64,000 bases of DNA from the NCBI RefSeq assembly GCF_008642235.1, contig NZ_SJEV01000001.1:2374400-2438399 (forward strand), read 5' to 3'. A model generated the notes under the pieces. It was not told where the DNA came from and made no database searches. It saw only the letters and a program-made list of their open reading frames with translations. Shown one piece after another: positions 17,697 to 25,745 of the stretch. The translations under genes were made by a program, and so were the position numbers. The DNA comes from Planctomonas psychrotolerans. GTDB taxonomy: Bacteria; Actinomycetota; Actinomycetes; Actinomycetales; Microbacteriaceae. How positions within the stretch are numbered: position 1 is the first letter of the stretch; each line of letters begins with the position of its first letter.

Positions 17697-18206
17697 GTGT
17701 TCGGGCTCACCTTCGAGAAGCTGCTGTTGATCGGCATCATTGCCGTCTTCCTGCTCGGACCCGACCGGCTGCCCTACTACGCGCAGAAGCTGGCCGACCT
17801 GGTGAAGAGCCTCCGCAAGATGGCCACCGGGGCCAAGGAGCGCATGCGCGAAGAGCTGGGTCCCGACTTCGACGACGTCGACTGGCAGAAACTCGACCCG
17901 CGCCAGTACGACCCGCGCCGGATCATCCGTGAGGCTCTGCTCGACGATGAACCGCCGCCTCGCGTGGTGCGGCCGCGCACGCCCGTCGAGACTCCGGCGG
18001 CCAAGCGCGCCCGCCTCGCGCGGGAGCGTGCGGAGGATCGCGCCGCGGATCCCGTGGCGGGAGACTCCGTGCCGGGCGACCCTCTCGCGGGCTCCGTGGT
18101 GGGCGATTCCGTGGCGGGCGACTCGGCCGGCGGGGATCCGCTCGTGACGACTCCCGGGCGCAGCGCGTCGCCCGTTCCCGCGCCGTACGACTCCGAAGCC
18201 ACCTGA
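17697..18206 (+). CDS. tatB: Sec-independent translocase subunit TatB
   Basis: Component of the twin-arginine translocase that moves folded proteins across the membrane; TatB forms the receptor with TatC. A single membrane helix at residues 7-22 (LLLIGIIAVFLLGPDRLP) is followed by an amphipathic helix YAQKLADLVKSLRKMATG. The remaining tail is charged and then low-complexity, with loosely repeated VAGDS/VPGDP units from about residue 118 to 145. GTG is set by TATTGT-N6-GTG and by the family N-terminus MFGLTFEK. Divergent from the O-methyltransferase. tatA and tatC are not in the window. Confidence 0.93.
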   Translation: MFGLTFEKLLLIGIIAVFLLGPDRLPYYAQKLADLVKSLRKMATGAKERMREELGPDFDDVDWQKLDPRQYDPRRIIREALLDDEPPPRVVRPRTPVETPAAKRARLARERAEDRAADPVAGDSVPGDPLAGSVVGDSVAGDSAGGDPLVTTPGRSASPVPAPYDSEAT

Positions 18207-18220
18207 CCCCGACCGGGTAT

Positions 18221-18242
18221 CCGCGCCTTCAACGGCGTGCGG
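18221..18242. terminator. Weak hairpin between tatB and mrp
   Basis: CCGCGCC pairs with GGCGTGCGG (one bulged base) around a 6-nt loop, in the 43-bp gap between the convergent tatB and mrp stop codons. Short stem, no T run. Confidence 0.35.
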
Positions 18243-18249
18243 CCGAGCG

Positions 18250-19422
18250 TCAGCGCGGGGCGATGGTCAATCGTCGCCCGGAGAGGTTCCGGGGTCGGGA
18301 CGCGAGCGTGTCGGCGACCGACGAGATCGCGACGGCCGCGGGATCGTCCGGGTCGGCAAGCACGATCGGCGTGCCGGCATCCCCGCCACGCCGCAGCGCC
18401 ACGCTGAGCGGAACGGAGGCGAGCACCGGCACCGGAGCGTCCTGCCCGACCGAGAGGCGGGCGGCGACCTCGTCGCCCCCGCCCGAGCCGAACACATCGA
18501 GCACGGAACCGTCGGGCTGCACGAGCCCCGCCATGTTCTCGATCACGCCGTACACCCGCTGTCCCGTCTGCCGGGCGACGATCCCGCTGCGCTCCGCCAC
18601 GTCGGCGGCGGCGGGCTGCGGTGTGGTGATGACGATGACCTCGGCGTTCGGCAGCAGCTGGCCCAGCGAGATGGCGATGTCTCCGGTACCGGGCGGCAGG
18701 TCGAGAAGCAGCACGTCGAGCGTTCCGAAGAACACGTCGGTGAGGAACTGCGTCATCGTGCGGTGCAGCATCGGCCCGCGCCAGGCGACGGCGGCGTTGC
18801 CATCGACGAACATGCCGATCGAAATCACCTTCACGTCGTGCGCGAGGGGCGGCAGGATCATGTCGTTCACCTGCGTCGGCTTCACCGCGTTGCCCGCGTC
18901 GTCCACGAGCCCGAGGATGCCGGGGATCGAGAACCCGTACACGTCCGCGTCCACCACGCCGACGGCGAGGCCGCGCGCGGCGAGGGCCACCGCGAGGTTG
19001 GCGGTGATCGTGGACTTGCCCACGCCGCCCTTGCCGCTGGTGATCGCGTAGACGCGGGTGAGCGAATCCGGCCCGAACTGCACGGTGCGCGCGGCACCCG
19101 GGCCCCGCAGGCGCTCGGTGAGCGCGGTGCGCTGCGCCGGGGTCATCACCCCCACGGAGACGACGACCGAGCGGACACCGGGCACGGCCGCGACCGCGTC
19201 GTGCACGTCGCGTTCGATGGTCGCGGCCGCCGGGCAGCCCACGATGGTGAGACGGATGCCGACGGCGACCTCGCCGTCATCGGCCACCGACACGTCCTCG
19301 ACCATGTCGAGCTCGGTGATGGGCCGCCGGATCTCCGGGTCGATCACCGTGGCGAGGGCGGCCCGGACGGCGCGCACACGGTCGTCGTCGTGCGGCCCGC
19401 CCGTCTCTGCGGTGTCAGGCAC
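18250..19422 (-). CDS. mrp: Mrp/ApbC-type P-loop ATPase, iron-sulfur carrier family
   Basis: Predicted cytosolic scaffold/carrier for iron-sulfur cluster delivery. An N-terminal MIP18/DUF59 domain (about 12-90) includes TIVGCP, and the ParA-like ATPase follows with SGKGGVGKST (129-138), DADVYGFSIPG and DLPPGTGD. The CxxC that bridges clusters in enterobacterial Mrp would be expected after GVIENM, but here the stretch reads AGLVQPDGSV and Cys63 is the only cysteine in the protein. Loss of CxxC seems common in actinobacterial members (from memory). It overlaps the upstream DUF1003 gene by 8 bp and is last in a three-gene operon. Confidence 0.9.
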   Translation of the reverse strand: MPDTAETGGPHDDDRVRAVRAALATVIDPEIRRPITELDMVEDVSVADDGEVAVGIRLTIVGCPAAATIERDVHDAVAAVPGVRSVVVSVGVMTPAQRTALTERLRGPGAARTVQFGPDSLTRVYAITSGKGGVGKSTITANLAVALAARGLAVGVVDADVYGFSIPGILGLVDDAGNAVKPTQVNDMILPPLAHDVKVISIGMFVDGNAAVAWRGPMLHRTMTQFLTDVFFGTLDVLLLDLPPGTGDIAISLGQLLPNAEVIVITTPQPAAADVAERSGIVARQTGQRVYGVIENMAGLVQPDGSVLDVFGSGGGDEVAARLSVGQDAPVPVLASVPLSVALRRGGDAGTPIVLADPDDPAAVAISSVADTLASRPRNLSGRRLTIAPR

Positions 19423-19948
19423 CCTGGGGCGACTCCGCCGGAACGGAGAGGTCGGCGTCGTCGCGGCGGTCGAGCTCCTCGAGCAGCGAGCGGAGTTCGG
19501 CGCGGATGAAGTCCTTCGACGCCATGTCCTTCATCTGCAGACGGAGCGCCACGACCTCGCGGGCGAGGTATTCCACGTCCGCCACGTTGCGCTCGGTGCG
19601 CTGCCGGTCCTGCTCGATCTGCACGCGGTCACGGTCGTCCTGGCGGTTCTGCGCGAGCAGGATGAGCGGGGCGGCGTAGGAGGCCTGCAGGGACAGGATG
19701 AGCGTGAGCACCGTGAAGCCGTACTCGGCCGAGTCGAACCGTACTTCGGGGGGACCCCAGGTGTTGTAGACGAGCCAGGCACCGGCGAAGACGGTGAGGC
19801 CGAGCAGGAACCACGGCGTGCCCATGGCCCGCGCCACGCCCTCGGTGAAGCGGCCGAAGCGGTCCCGGCTCACACGCTGCCGCAGCACGGTCGTTCGGAG
19901 ACCCTTGGGGGCGTCGAGACGCGGCTCGCGGTTGGCTGTCCGTGCCAT
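19415..19948 (-). CDS. DUF1003 membrane protein
   Basis: A 177-residue protein with two membrane helices (about 46-66 and 77-100; FLLGLTVFAGAWLVYN and LTLILSLQASYAAPLILL) and the family motif SLQASYAAPLILLAQNRQ followed by a charged helix DDRDRVQIEQDRQRTERN. A long acidic tail follows. Function of DUF1003 is unknown. It lies 3 bp after the mgtE-like gene and overlaps mrp, so the three are co-expressed; the constant company of a CBS/MgtE-N protein hints at a membrane or ion-related task, which is inference. Confidence 0.9.
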   Translation of the reverse strand: MARTANREPRLDAPKGLRTTVLRQRVSRDRFGRFTEGVARAMGTPWFLLGLTVFAGAWLVYNTWGPPEVRFDSAEYGFTVLTLILSLQASYAAPLILLAQNRQDDRDRVQIEQDRQRTERNVADVEYLAREVVALRLQMKDMASKDFIRAELRSLLEELDRRDDADLSVPAESPQGA

Positions 19949-19951
19949 GCT

Positions 19952-21280
19952 CTACCTCCGTCCTCGTCCTGGTGTGTGTGCCGTCGGGATCCCGGCCGTC
20001 GCCGTGCCCTGATATCGCGCAGCCGCGCGTTTGCGGATCTCGCGCTCGCCGTCCGAGCTGCGCCAATCGTCGGGCAGCAGGTGGTCGAGCACGTCGTCAA
20101 TCGTCACCACCCCGACGAGACGGTGGTTCCCATCCACCACGGGCACCGACACGAGGTCGTAACTCGCGAGGATCCGGGACACCTCGGCCGCCGACGTCTC
20201 CGCCCGCACGGGTTCGAGACCCTGGTCGAGCAGCGTGCCGAGCCGTTCGTGCGGCGGGTAGCGGAGCATCCGCTGGAAGTGCACCATGCCGAGGAAGCGG
20301 CCGGTGGGCGCCTCGTACGGCGGCAGGGTCACGCAGATGGCCGCGCCGAGGGCGGGTGCGAGCTCGTGCCGGCGGATGAGGGCGAGGCCCTCCGCCACGG
20401 TGGCGTCGGCCGAGACGATGATCGGTTCGGTGGTCATCAGTCCACCGGCGGTGTCGGGCGCGTAGCTCAGCAGCATGCGCACGTCCTGCGCCTCCTCGGG
20501 CTGCATGAGCGCGAGAAGCGCTTCGCCGCGCTCGTCGGTCAGTTGGGCGATGAGGTCGGCGGCGTCGTCGGGCTGCATCTGGTCGAGCACGTCGGCGGCC
20601 CGGTCGTCGCCGAGGCTGCCGAGAATCTCGACCTGGTTACTCTCGGGCATCTCCTCGAGCACGTCGGCGAGGCGGTCGTCGGACAGCTCCTCCGCCACCT
20701 CGATGCGCCGCTCCTCCGACAGGTCGAGGAGCGTGTTGGCGAGGTCGGCGGGCTTGAGATCGGAGTAGGCGGCGAGGAGCTGGCTCGCCGACTGCGATTC
20801 ACCGGCCACGAGCCGCTCGGTGACCTCTTCCCAGTTCGCGAACAGGGTGGCCCCCTTGGCGAAGGGGGAGGCGCCGGTCTTGGGACGCCGGCAGAACAGC
20901 TGACTGACCTCCCACTCGCCGGTGCCCATCTCCTCGATGGCCACGTCCTCGACGGTCGCCTCGCCGGATCCGTCCCGCAGGGTCACGCGACGACCGAGCA
21001 TCTCGGCGATCACGCGCACCTCTCCGCCGCGCTGTTCGAACCGACGGAGGTTGATCAGTCCGGTCGTGATGATCTGACCGGAACCGATGCTGGTGACCCG
21101 GCCGATCGACACGAACACGCGCCGCTTCCCGGGGATCTCGACGACGAGCCCGACGACCCGCGGCGGATCCGCGCGACGGTAGACGACGAGCACGTCGCGC
21201 ACGCGCCCGACGCGGTCGCCGACGGGGTCGAAGACGCTGCAGCCGGCCAGACGGGCTACGAAGACGCGGGACGCACTCAC
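19952..21280 (-). CDS. PRC-barrel / MgtE N-domain / CBS-pair protein without channel domain
   Basis: A 442-residue protein: an N-terminal PRC-barrel-like region (about 1-75), a MgtE N-terminal superhelix (about 165-265, with LLDLSEERRIEVAEEL and LDQMQPDDAADLIAQL) and two CBS motifs (about 275-350 and 355-415, SVPVVDGNHRLVGVVTIDDV). In MgtE magnesium channels these cytosolic parts sense Mg2+, but the five-helix channel that should follow is missing and the protein ends with a short basic tail. It may act as a soluble Mg2+ or nucleotide sensor. GTG start fixed by TAAGTT-N6-GTG. First gene of the operon with DUF1003 and mrp. Confidence 0.87.
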   Translation of the reverse strand: MSASRVFVARLAGCSVFDPVGDRVGRVRDVLVVYRRADPPRVVGLVVEIPGKRRVFVSIGRVTSIGSGQIITTGLINLRRFEQRGGEVRVIAEMLGRRVTLRDGSGEATVEDVAIEEMGTGEWEVSQLFCRRPKTGASPFAKGATLFANWEEVTERLVAGESQSASQLLAAYSDLKPADLANTLLDLSEERRIEVAEELSDDRLADVLEEMPESNQVEILGSLGDDRAADVLDQMQPDDAADLIAQLTDERGEALLALMQPEEAQDVRMLLSYAPDTAGGLMTTEPIIVSADATVAEGLALIRRHELAPALGAAICVTLPPYEAPTGRFLGMVHFQRMLRYPPHERLGTLLDQGLEPVRAETSAAEVSRILASYDLVSVPVVDGNHRLVGVVTIDDVLDHLLPDDWRSSDGEREIRKRAAARYQGTATAGIPTAHTPGRGRR

Positions 21281-21286
21281 AGGTCT

Positions 21287-21292
21287 AACTTA
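21287..21292 (-). promoter_or_regulatory. -10 element, leaderless start of the mgtE-like operon
   Basis: TAAGTT (minus strand) 6 nt before GTG at 21280. Confidence 0.55.
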
Positions 21293-21324
21293 GTTGCTGC
21301 TCAACCCACCGATGGCCCGCGTGG

Positions 21325-21330
21325 GACACT
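21325..21330 (+). promoter_or_regulatory. Variant -10 element for the GSP17M-like gene
   Basis: GACACT sits exactly 6 nt before GTG at 21337. The first base departs from TANNNT, but the spacing equals that of the other leaderless genes. The two divergent promoters lie within 45 bp. Confidence 0.4.
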
Positions 21331-21336
21331 GGGGGA

Positions 21337-21999
21337 GTGACCAATCCACTCTTCGGCCGCGGCCGCTCAGCCCTTCCCACCATTCCCCGGGGCGAGGCCG
21401 TCGCGACCTACGACACGTATGCCGAGGCGCAGGCGGCGGTGGACACTCTCGCGAAAGCGGACTTCCCGGTGAAGCAGGTCTCGATCGTCGGAAACGACCT
21501 CAAGACCGTGGAGCGGGTGACCGGAAAGCTCACCTACGCGAAGGCCGCGGGGGCGGGTGCCGCGAGCGGCGCCTGGCTCGGTCTGTTCTTCGGACTGGTG
21601 CTCTTCCTCTTCTCCGGTGCCCCGGACATGTCGTTCGTCTTCGCCGCCGCGCTGATCGGTGCCGGTTTCGGCATGATCTTCAGCATCGTCAGCTATTCCA
21701 TCTCCCGGCGTCGCCGCGACTTCACGTCGATCATGCAGGTGATCTCGAGCACCTACTCCATCCTCGTCGAGCCGGACAGCGTGAATCGCGCCCGCAACGT
21801 GCTGGGCGTGGAGACGCCCTACGGCACCGTCCCCGCCCCCGTGGTGACGGAGGGTTCCGACGCGGAGGGCGGCATCCCCGCATCGACGGAGCGGCCGCAG
21901 CGGACGGTCGGCACAGCCCGGCCCGCCTACGGCGAGTCCGCCCCCGTGGCCGACCCGGTCGACGAGCCCGCGCCCGGCCCCGAGCGCCCGCGCGACTGA
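21337..21999 (+). CDS. General stress protein 17M-like membrane protein
   Basis: A 220-residue protein with an N-terminal YflT/GSP17M-like domain (VATYDTYAEAQAAVDTLAKA, about residues 20-70) and two adjacent membrane helices (about 70-118, Gly/Ala-rich, AGAGAASGAWLGLFFGLVLF). The C-terminal 60 residues are Pro/Glu-rich and probably disordered. Members are linked to general stress in Bacillus; the biochemical role is unknown. The gene is divergent from the mgtE-like gene, and the DNA around its stop codon forms part of a terminator. Confidence 0.8.
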   Translation: MTNPLFGRGRSALPTIPRGEAVATYDTYAEAQAAVDTLAKADFPVKQVSIVGNDLKTVERVTGKLTYAKAAGAGAASGAWLGLFFGLVLFLFSGAPDMSFVFAAALIGAGFGMIFSIVSYSISRRRRDFTSIMQVISSTYSILVEPDSVNRARNVLGVETPYGTVPAPVVTEGSDAEGGIPASTERPQRTVGTARPAYGESAPVADPVDEPAPGPERPRD

Positions 22000-22050
22000 G
22001 CAGCCAGCGGACCACGTCCGGTGCTGGCGCGCGCGCCCGGGCTCAGTCGC
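21992..22050. terminator. Bidirectional terminator overlapping the GSP17M-like stop
   Basis: Outer arms GCGACTGAGC (21992-22001) and GCTCAGTCGC (22041-22050) are perfect complements, and an inner hairpin CCAGC...GGAC...GTCC...GCTGG fits between them. It separates this gene from the convergent pepP gene. Confidence 0.7.
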
Positions 22051-22062
22051 TAGCGCCCGCGC

Positions 22063-23646
22063 TCAGGCGCGCAGTCGAGCGATCCACGCCTCCACGTCGT
22101 CGGCGGTGCGGGGGATGTCGATCGACAGGTTCTCCGCGCCATACGTCGTCACGAGGATGTCGTCCTCGATGCGCACGCCGATGCCGCGGAACCGCTCGGG
22201 CACGGTGAGATCGTCGGGCTGGAAGTAGAGTCCGGGCTCGATCGTGAACACCATGCCGGGCTGCAGGATGCCGTCGAGGTAGAGGTCGCGGCGCGCCTGA
22301 GCGCAGTCGTGCACGTCGATCCCGAGGTGGTGGCTCGTGCCGTGCACCATGTAGCGGCGGTGATGCGCGTTCTCGGGCTGCATCGCCTCCTCCGCGCTCA
22401 CGGGGAGCATGCCCCAGTCCGCCGTCTTCCGGGCGATGACGGCCATGGCGGCGGCGTGCACCTCCCGGAACCGGATCCCGGGGCGCACGATCGCGAGGGC
22501 CGCGTCGGCCGCCTCGCGCACGGCCTCGTACACCTCGCGCTGCACGGGGGTGAACGTTCCGTCCACGGGGAGCGTGCGCGTGATGTCGGCCGTGTAGTAG
22601 GTCTCGAGCTCCACGCCGGCGTCGATCAGGATCATGCTGCCGGGCTCGACCGGACCGTCGTTGCGGGTCCAGTGCAGGATGCAGGCGTGGGCCCCGGCGG
22701 CGGCGATGGTGTCGTACCCGACGGTGTTCCCGTCGGCGCGGGCGCGTCCGTTGAACACGCCTTCCACGATCCGTTCGCCGCGGTCGTGGGCGAGGATGCG
22801 CGGCAGTTCGCGGATCACGTCGTCGAAGCCGCGGCCGGTCGCCGCCACGGCGGCACGCATCTCCGCGATTTCGAAGTCGTCCTTCACCAGGCGGAGTTCC
22901 GACAGGGACCGCGACAGGTCGGCGTCCGCGGAGGACTCGCCGGATCGAGAAGATTCGTCGGATGCGGCGTCGCGGGCCGCGTCAACCCGGTCGGTGATGG
23001 CCGGGTCCGCCTCGCGCACGATCGCAGTGTCGCCGGTCCCGGCGGGGTCGCCCGACGGCGCGCTTAGCAGTGCGGCGTCGAGGTCGGCGAGGTCTCGCGT
23101 CCGCAGGCCGAGGTCGGCCGCCACCTGACGCAGGGAGGGGCGCGGGCCGATCCAGAACTCGCCGATCTCGGGATTGGCGTAGAACTCGTCGGAGTCGCGG
23201 CCGGCGCGCTCACGGAAGTACAGGACGGCGTCGTGGCCGTCGTCGGACGGCTCGAGCACCAGCACCGAGCCCGGCTCGGAGTCCGCGCCCCATCCGGTGA
23301 GGTGCGCGAACGCGGAGTGGGCGCGGAACGGGTAATCGGTGTCATTCGACCGCTGCTTGAGGCTTCCCGCGGGAACGACGATCCTCGTGCCGGGGTGCAG
23401 CGCGGAGATGCGCTCCCGCCGCGAGGCAGCCCATGCGGCCTGCTCCCGGGCGGGCGGATCGGTCTCGTCGCGTTCGGCCCAGCCGGTCGAGATGTAGTCG
23501 CGGAATCGAGTGCCGACCGGAGTGGTCGAGCGGTTCTCGGTGGCGCGCGGGGCGGGAGCGGCCTCGGGCGTCACCGGCGTGGCGTCCGGTGCAGCAGTCG
23601 CGTCCGGGGTCGAGGAGGAGGTGGGCAGCAGGGAGTCGGCCATCAT
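22063..23646 (-). CDS. pepP: Xaa-Pro aminopeptidase (aminopeptidase P, M24B)
   Basis: Removes N-terminal residues preceding proline using two metal ions. The 527-residue chain has an aminopeptidase P N-domain (about 45-200) and the pita-bread catalytic domain. The five metal ligands are recognisable in LIDAGVELE, TADITRTLP, GTSHHLGIDVHD, FTIEPGLYF and GVRIEDDILVT. Residues 1-45 are an Ala/Pro/Thr-rich extension and an Asp/Ser-rich insert (about 190-240) follows the N-domain; both are lineage-specific. The first of two tandem ATG codons is used; no clear Shine-Dalgarno or leaderless hexamer decides between them. Confidence 0.93.
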   Translation of the reverse strand: MMADSLLPTSSSTPDATAAPDATPVTPEAAPAPRATENRSTTPVGTRFRDYISTGWAERDETDPPAREQAAWAASRRERISALHPGTRIVVPAGSLKQRSNDTDYPFRAHSAFAHLTGWGADSEPGSVLVLEPSDDGHDAVLYFRERAGRDSDEFYANPEIGEFWIGPRPSLRQVAADLGLRTRDLADLDAALLSAPSGDPAGTGDTAIVREADPAITDRVDAARDAASDESSRSGESSADADLSRSLSELRLVKDDFEIAEMRAAVAATGRGFDDVIRELPRILAHDRGERIVEGVFNGRARADGNTVGYDTIAAAGAHACILHWTRNDGPVEPGSMILIDAGVELETYYTADITRTLPVDGTFTPVQREVYEAVREAADAALAIVRPGIRFREVHAAAMAVIARKTADWGMLPVSAEEAMQPENAHHRRYMVHGTSHHLGIDVHDCAQARRDLYLDGILQPGMVFTIEPGLYFQPDDLTVPERFRGIGVRIEDDILVTTYGAENLSIDIPRTADDVEAWIARLRA

Positions 23647-23680
23647 CCCATTCTGCCATCCGGCAGTGACTCGCGACCGG

Positions 23681-24709
23681 TCAGCGGAGCGGTGTCAGCT
23701 GCGCCACCACCGGCCGGTGGTCGCTCCCGGCGTCGTTGCGGTCGTCGACCACCCGGAATCCGCTGAAGTGCCAGCCCGCCGTGGCCATCACGTGATCGAT
23801 GGGCGTGCCGAGCAGGGCGGGAGCGGATGCCGGCCAGGTGCCCACGGCCGCGTTGCCGGTGGCGAGGGCGCCGTCGACGCAGTTCCCGAGGCTCGTGATC
23901 TGGTCGCCGTCGGTGCGCCGTCCGCCGTAGTCGGCCATGTGGTCGAGCGTCGCGTTGAAGTCCCCGGCGAGGATGACGTTGCCCTCGTCGCAGCGCGAGC
24001 CCAGCCACTCGAGGTCGCTGCGCCAGTTGTGCATCTCCGCTGCGATGGGCGCGACCGGGTGCACCGCGGCGATGACCGGTCCCTTGCCGTCGGCGGGCAC
24101 GGCGATCACGGTGGGGAGCACGGTGGTGTTGCCCACCTGCTCCTCCTTCACGTACGGACCGTAGGCCACGCGGATGAGCAGGGTGGTGGAGCGGGCGAAC
24201 GCGATGTTGTCGTACGCCGTGGTGAAGGTCTGCATCGGGGTGCCGGCGGCGGCCATGGCATCCGCCACTGCCGTGCCGATCTCCTCGGTCGTCTCGGGCA
24301 GGGCGATCACGTCGGCGTTGGTCTCCAGCGCCAGGTCGACGATGGAGTCCGCCCCCGTCGCGCCCCCCAGGGTGTTCCACGAGAGCACGGTCACGTCGTA
24401 GTCGCCCTTCTCGGCGAACTCCTCGTTGCCGAAGCCCCGGCTGGACAGCACGACGCCGGTCGCGGCCATGAACGCGAGAAGCACGACCAGGATCGAGGCG
24501 GCGAAGCGCCTCGCGCGGCGGACCGCCAGGGCGAGCACGACGGTGCCGACCGCGACGAGCAGCGCGCCGAGGGCGGCGGCCGCGCGGAGAGACACCACCT
24601 GGGCGACGACGAAGGTCTTCTCCAGCCCGAACACCTGCGGCCACACCGCGATGAGGGCGACGGCGGCCACGAGAAGAATGGTGGCGGCGGCGAGGATCCG
24701 GCGGAACAT
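23681..24709 (-). CDS. Endonuclease/exonuclease/phosphatase-fold protein with membrane anchor
   Basis: A 342-residue protein with three N-terminal hydrophobic helices (about 5-25, 38-60, 68-90) and an outward-facing EEP domain. Motifs: VLSWNTLGG (metal-binding Asn), ALPETTEE (metal-binding Glu), AGDFNATLDHM (catalytic Asp/Asn) and GSDHRPVVAQL (Asp-His pair). The fold covers nucleases, phosphodiesterases and lipid phosphatases, so the substrate cannot be named; extracytoplasmic location argues for a lipid, nucleotide or external DNA substrate. The start is the ATG just before FRRILAAAT; TACAGT lies 9 nt upstream on the minus strand. It is 34 bp upstream of pepP, likely co-transcribed. Confidence 0.83.
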   Translation of the reverse strand: MFRRILAAATILLVAAVALIAVWPQVFGLEKTFVVAQVVSLRAAAALGALLVAVGTVVLALAVRRARRFAASILVVLLAFMAATGVVLSSRGFGNEEFAEKGDYDVTVLSWNTLGGATGADSIVDLALETNADVIALPETTEEIGTAVADAMAAAGTPMQTFTTAYDNIAFARSTTLLIRVAYGPYVKEEQVGNTTVLPTVIAVPADGKGPVIAAVHPVAPIAAEMHNWRSDLEWLGSRCDEGNVILAGDFNATLDHMADYGGRRTDGDQITSLGNCVDGALATGNAAVGTWPASAPALLGTPIDHVMATAGWHFSGFRVVDDRNDAGSDHRPVVAQLTPLR

Positions 24710-24757
24710 GACCGTGCAACTGTAGCGGGGCGAATCTGGGAGGGCCGTATTTCGCCT

Positions 24758-24763
24758 TACGAT
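24758..24763 (+). promoter_or_regulatory. -10 element, leaderless start of the PHP-domain gene
   Basis: TACGAT followed by 6 nt and ATG at 24770. Confidence 0.6.
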
Positions 24764-24769
24764 TGCAGG

Positions 24770-25636
24770 ATGTCCTCGCCGCTGCCCGCAGGTTCGATCG
24801 ACCTGCATGCGCACAGCAGCGTGTCGGACGGGACGGAGACTCCCGCCGAACTCGTGCGAGCGGCGAGCGTCGCCGGGCTCGGCACGATCGCCCTCACCGA
24901 CCACGACTCCACCGCGGGCTGGGCCGAGGCCGCGCTCGAGGCCCGGGCGCAAGGTCTCGCACTGATCCCCGGCATGGAGCTCAGCACCCGCGTCGAGCGG
25001 GCGAGCGTGCACCTCCTCGGCTACCTGATGGACCCGGAGCATCCCGGTCTCGTCGCCGAGACGGCGCGCATCCGCGCCGGACGCCGGGACCGCGCCGAGA
25101 GCATCGTGCGGCGCCTGGCGGTGGACTACGACCTCAGCTGGGACGACGTGCTGGAGCAGACCGTGCCCGGCGGCACGGTGGGCCGCCCGCACATCGCCGA
25201 CGCGCTCGTCGCGCGCGGCTTCGTCGCGACCCGGAGCATCGCGTTCGAGACGATCCTGCACTGGCGGGGCGGCTACTTCCAGCCGCATTACGCGCCCGAC
25301 CCGCTCACCGGCGTCCGCCTCGTGCGCGCCGCCGGCGGAGTGCCGGTGCTCGCGCATCCCGGCACCGGCGGGCGCGGCCGGGTGATCGGCGAGGCCCACC
25401 TGGCGGAGCTCGTGGACGCCGGACTCTTCGGCCTCGAGATCGATCATCGCGAGAACACGCGCGACGGCAAGGAGCGTTTGCACGAACTCGCGCGCCGCTT
25501 CGGCCTCGCTGTCACCGGTTCGAGCGACTACCACGGCGCGGGCAAGCCCAACCGGTTGGGCGAGAACACCACGTCGGCCGAGGTGACCGAGCGCATCCTC
25601 GATCTCGCCACCGGATCGGCCCCGATCCTGCCCTGA
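24770..25636 (+). CDS. PHP-domain phosphoesterase
   Basis: A 288-residue stand-alone PHP domain with all metal-binding motifs: DLHAHSSVSDG, LTDHDST, the glutamate of PGMELST, AHPGTGG and the terminal SSDYHG. Enzymes of this group (YciV/RnaAM, 3',5'-nucleoside bisphosphate phosphatases) hydrolyse 5'-ends or pAp-type nucleotides; this one is the same length and domain order, so a nucleotide or RNA phosphoesterase role is likely but unproven. TACGAT-N6-ATG fixes the start. Divergent from the EEP gene and convergent with the DEAD-box helicase gene. Confidence 0.88.
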   Translation: MSSPLPAGSIDLHAHSSVSDGTETPAELVRAASVAGLGTIALTDHDSTAGWAEAALEARAQGLALIPGMELSTRVERASVHLLGYLMDPEHPGLVAETARIRAGRRDRAESIVRRLAVDYDLSWDDVLEQTVPGGTVGRPHIADALVARGFVATRSIAFETILHWRGGYFQPHYAPDPLTGVRLVRAAGGVPVLAHPGTGGRGRVIGEAHLAELVDAGLFGLEIDHRENTRDGKERLHELARRFGLAVTGSSDYHGAGKPNRLGENTTSAEVTERILDLATGSAPILP

Positions 25637-25690
25637 CCGCTCGTCCCGCGCGAACGGCGCGGACCCGGTCCCTGCGTGGCCCCGGAACGA

Positions 25691-25727
25691 CCGAACCCGG
25701 CCCCTCATGTGAGGAGGCCGGGTTCGG
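25691..25727. terminator. Bidirectional terminator between PHP and DEAD-box genes
   Basis: Sixteen paired bases (CCGAACCCGGCC + CCTC with GAGG + GGCCGGGTTCGG, one bulged A) around a 4-nt loop, in the 109-bp gap between convergent stops. Confidence 0.85.
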
Positions 25728-25745
25728 ATCGCTGGGTGCGCTGCG

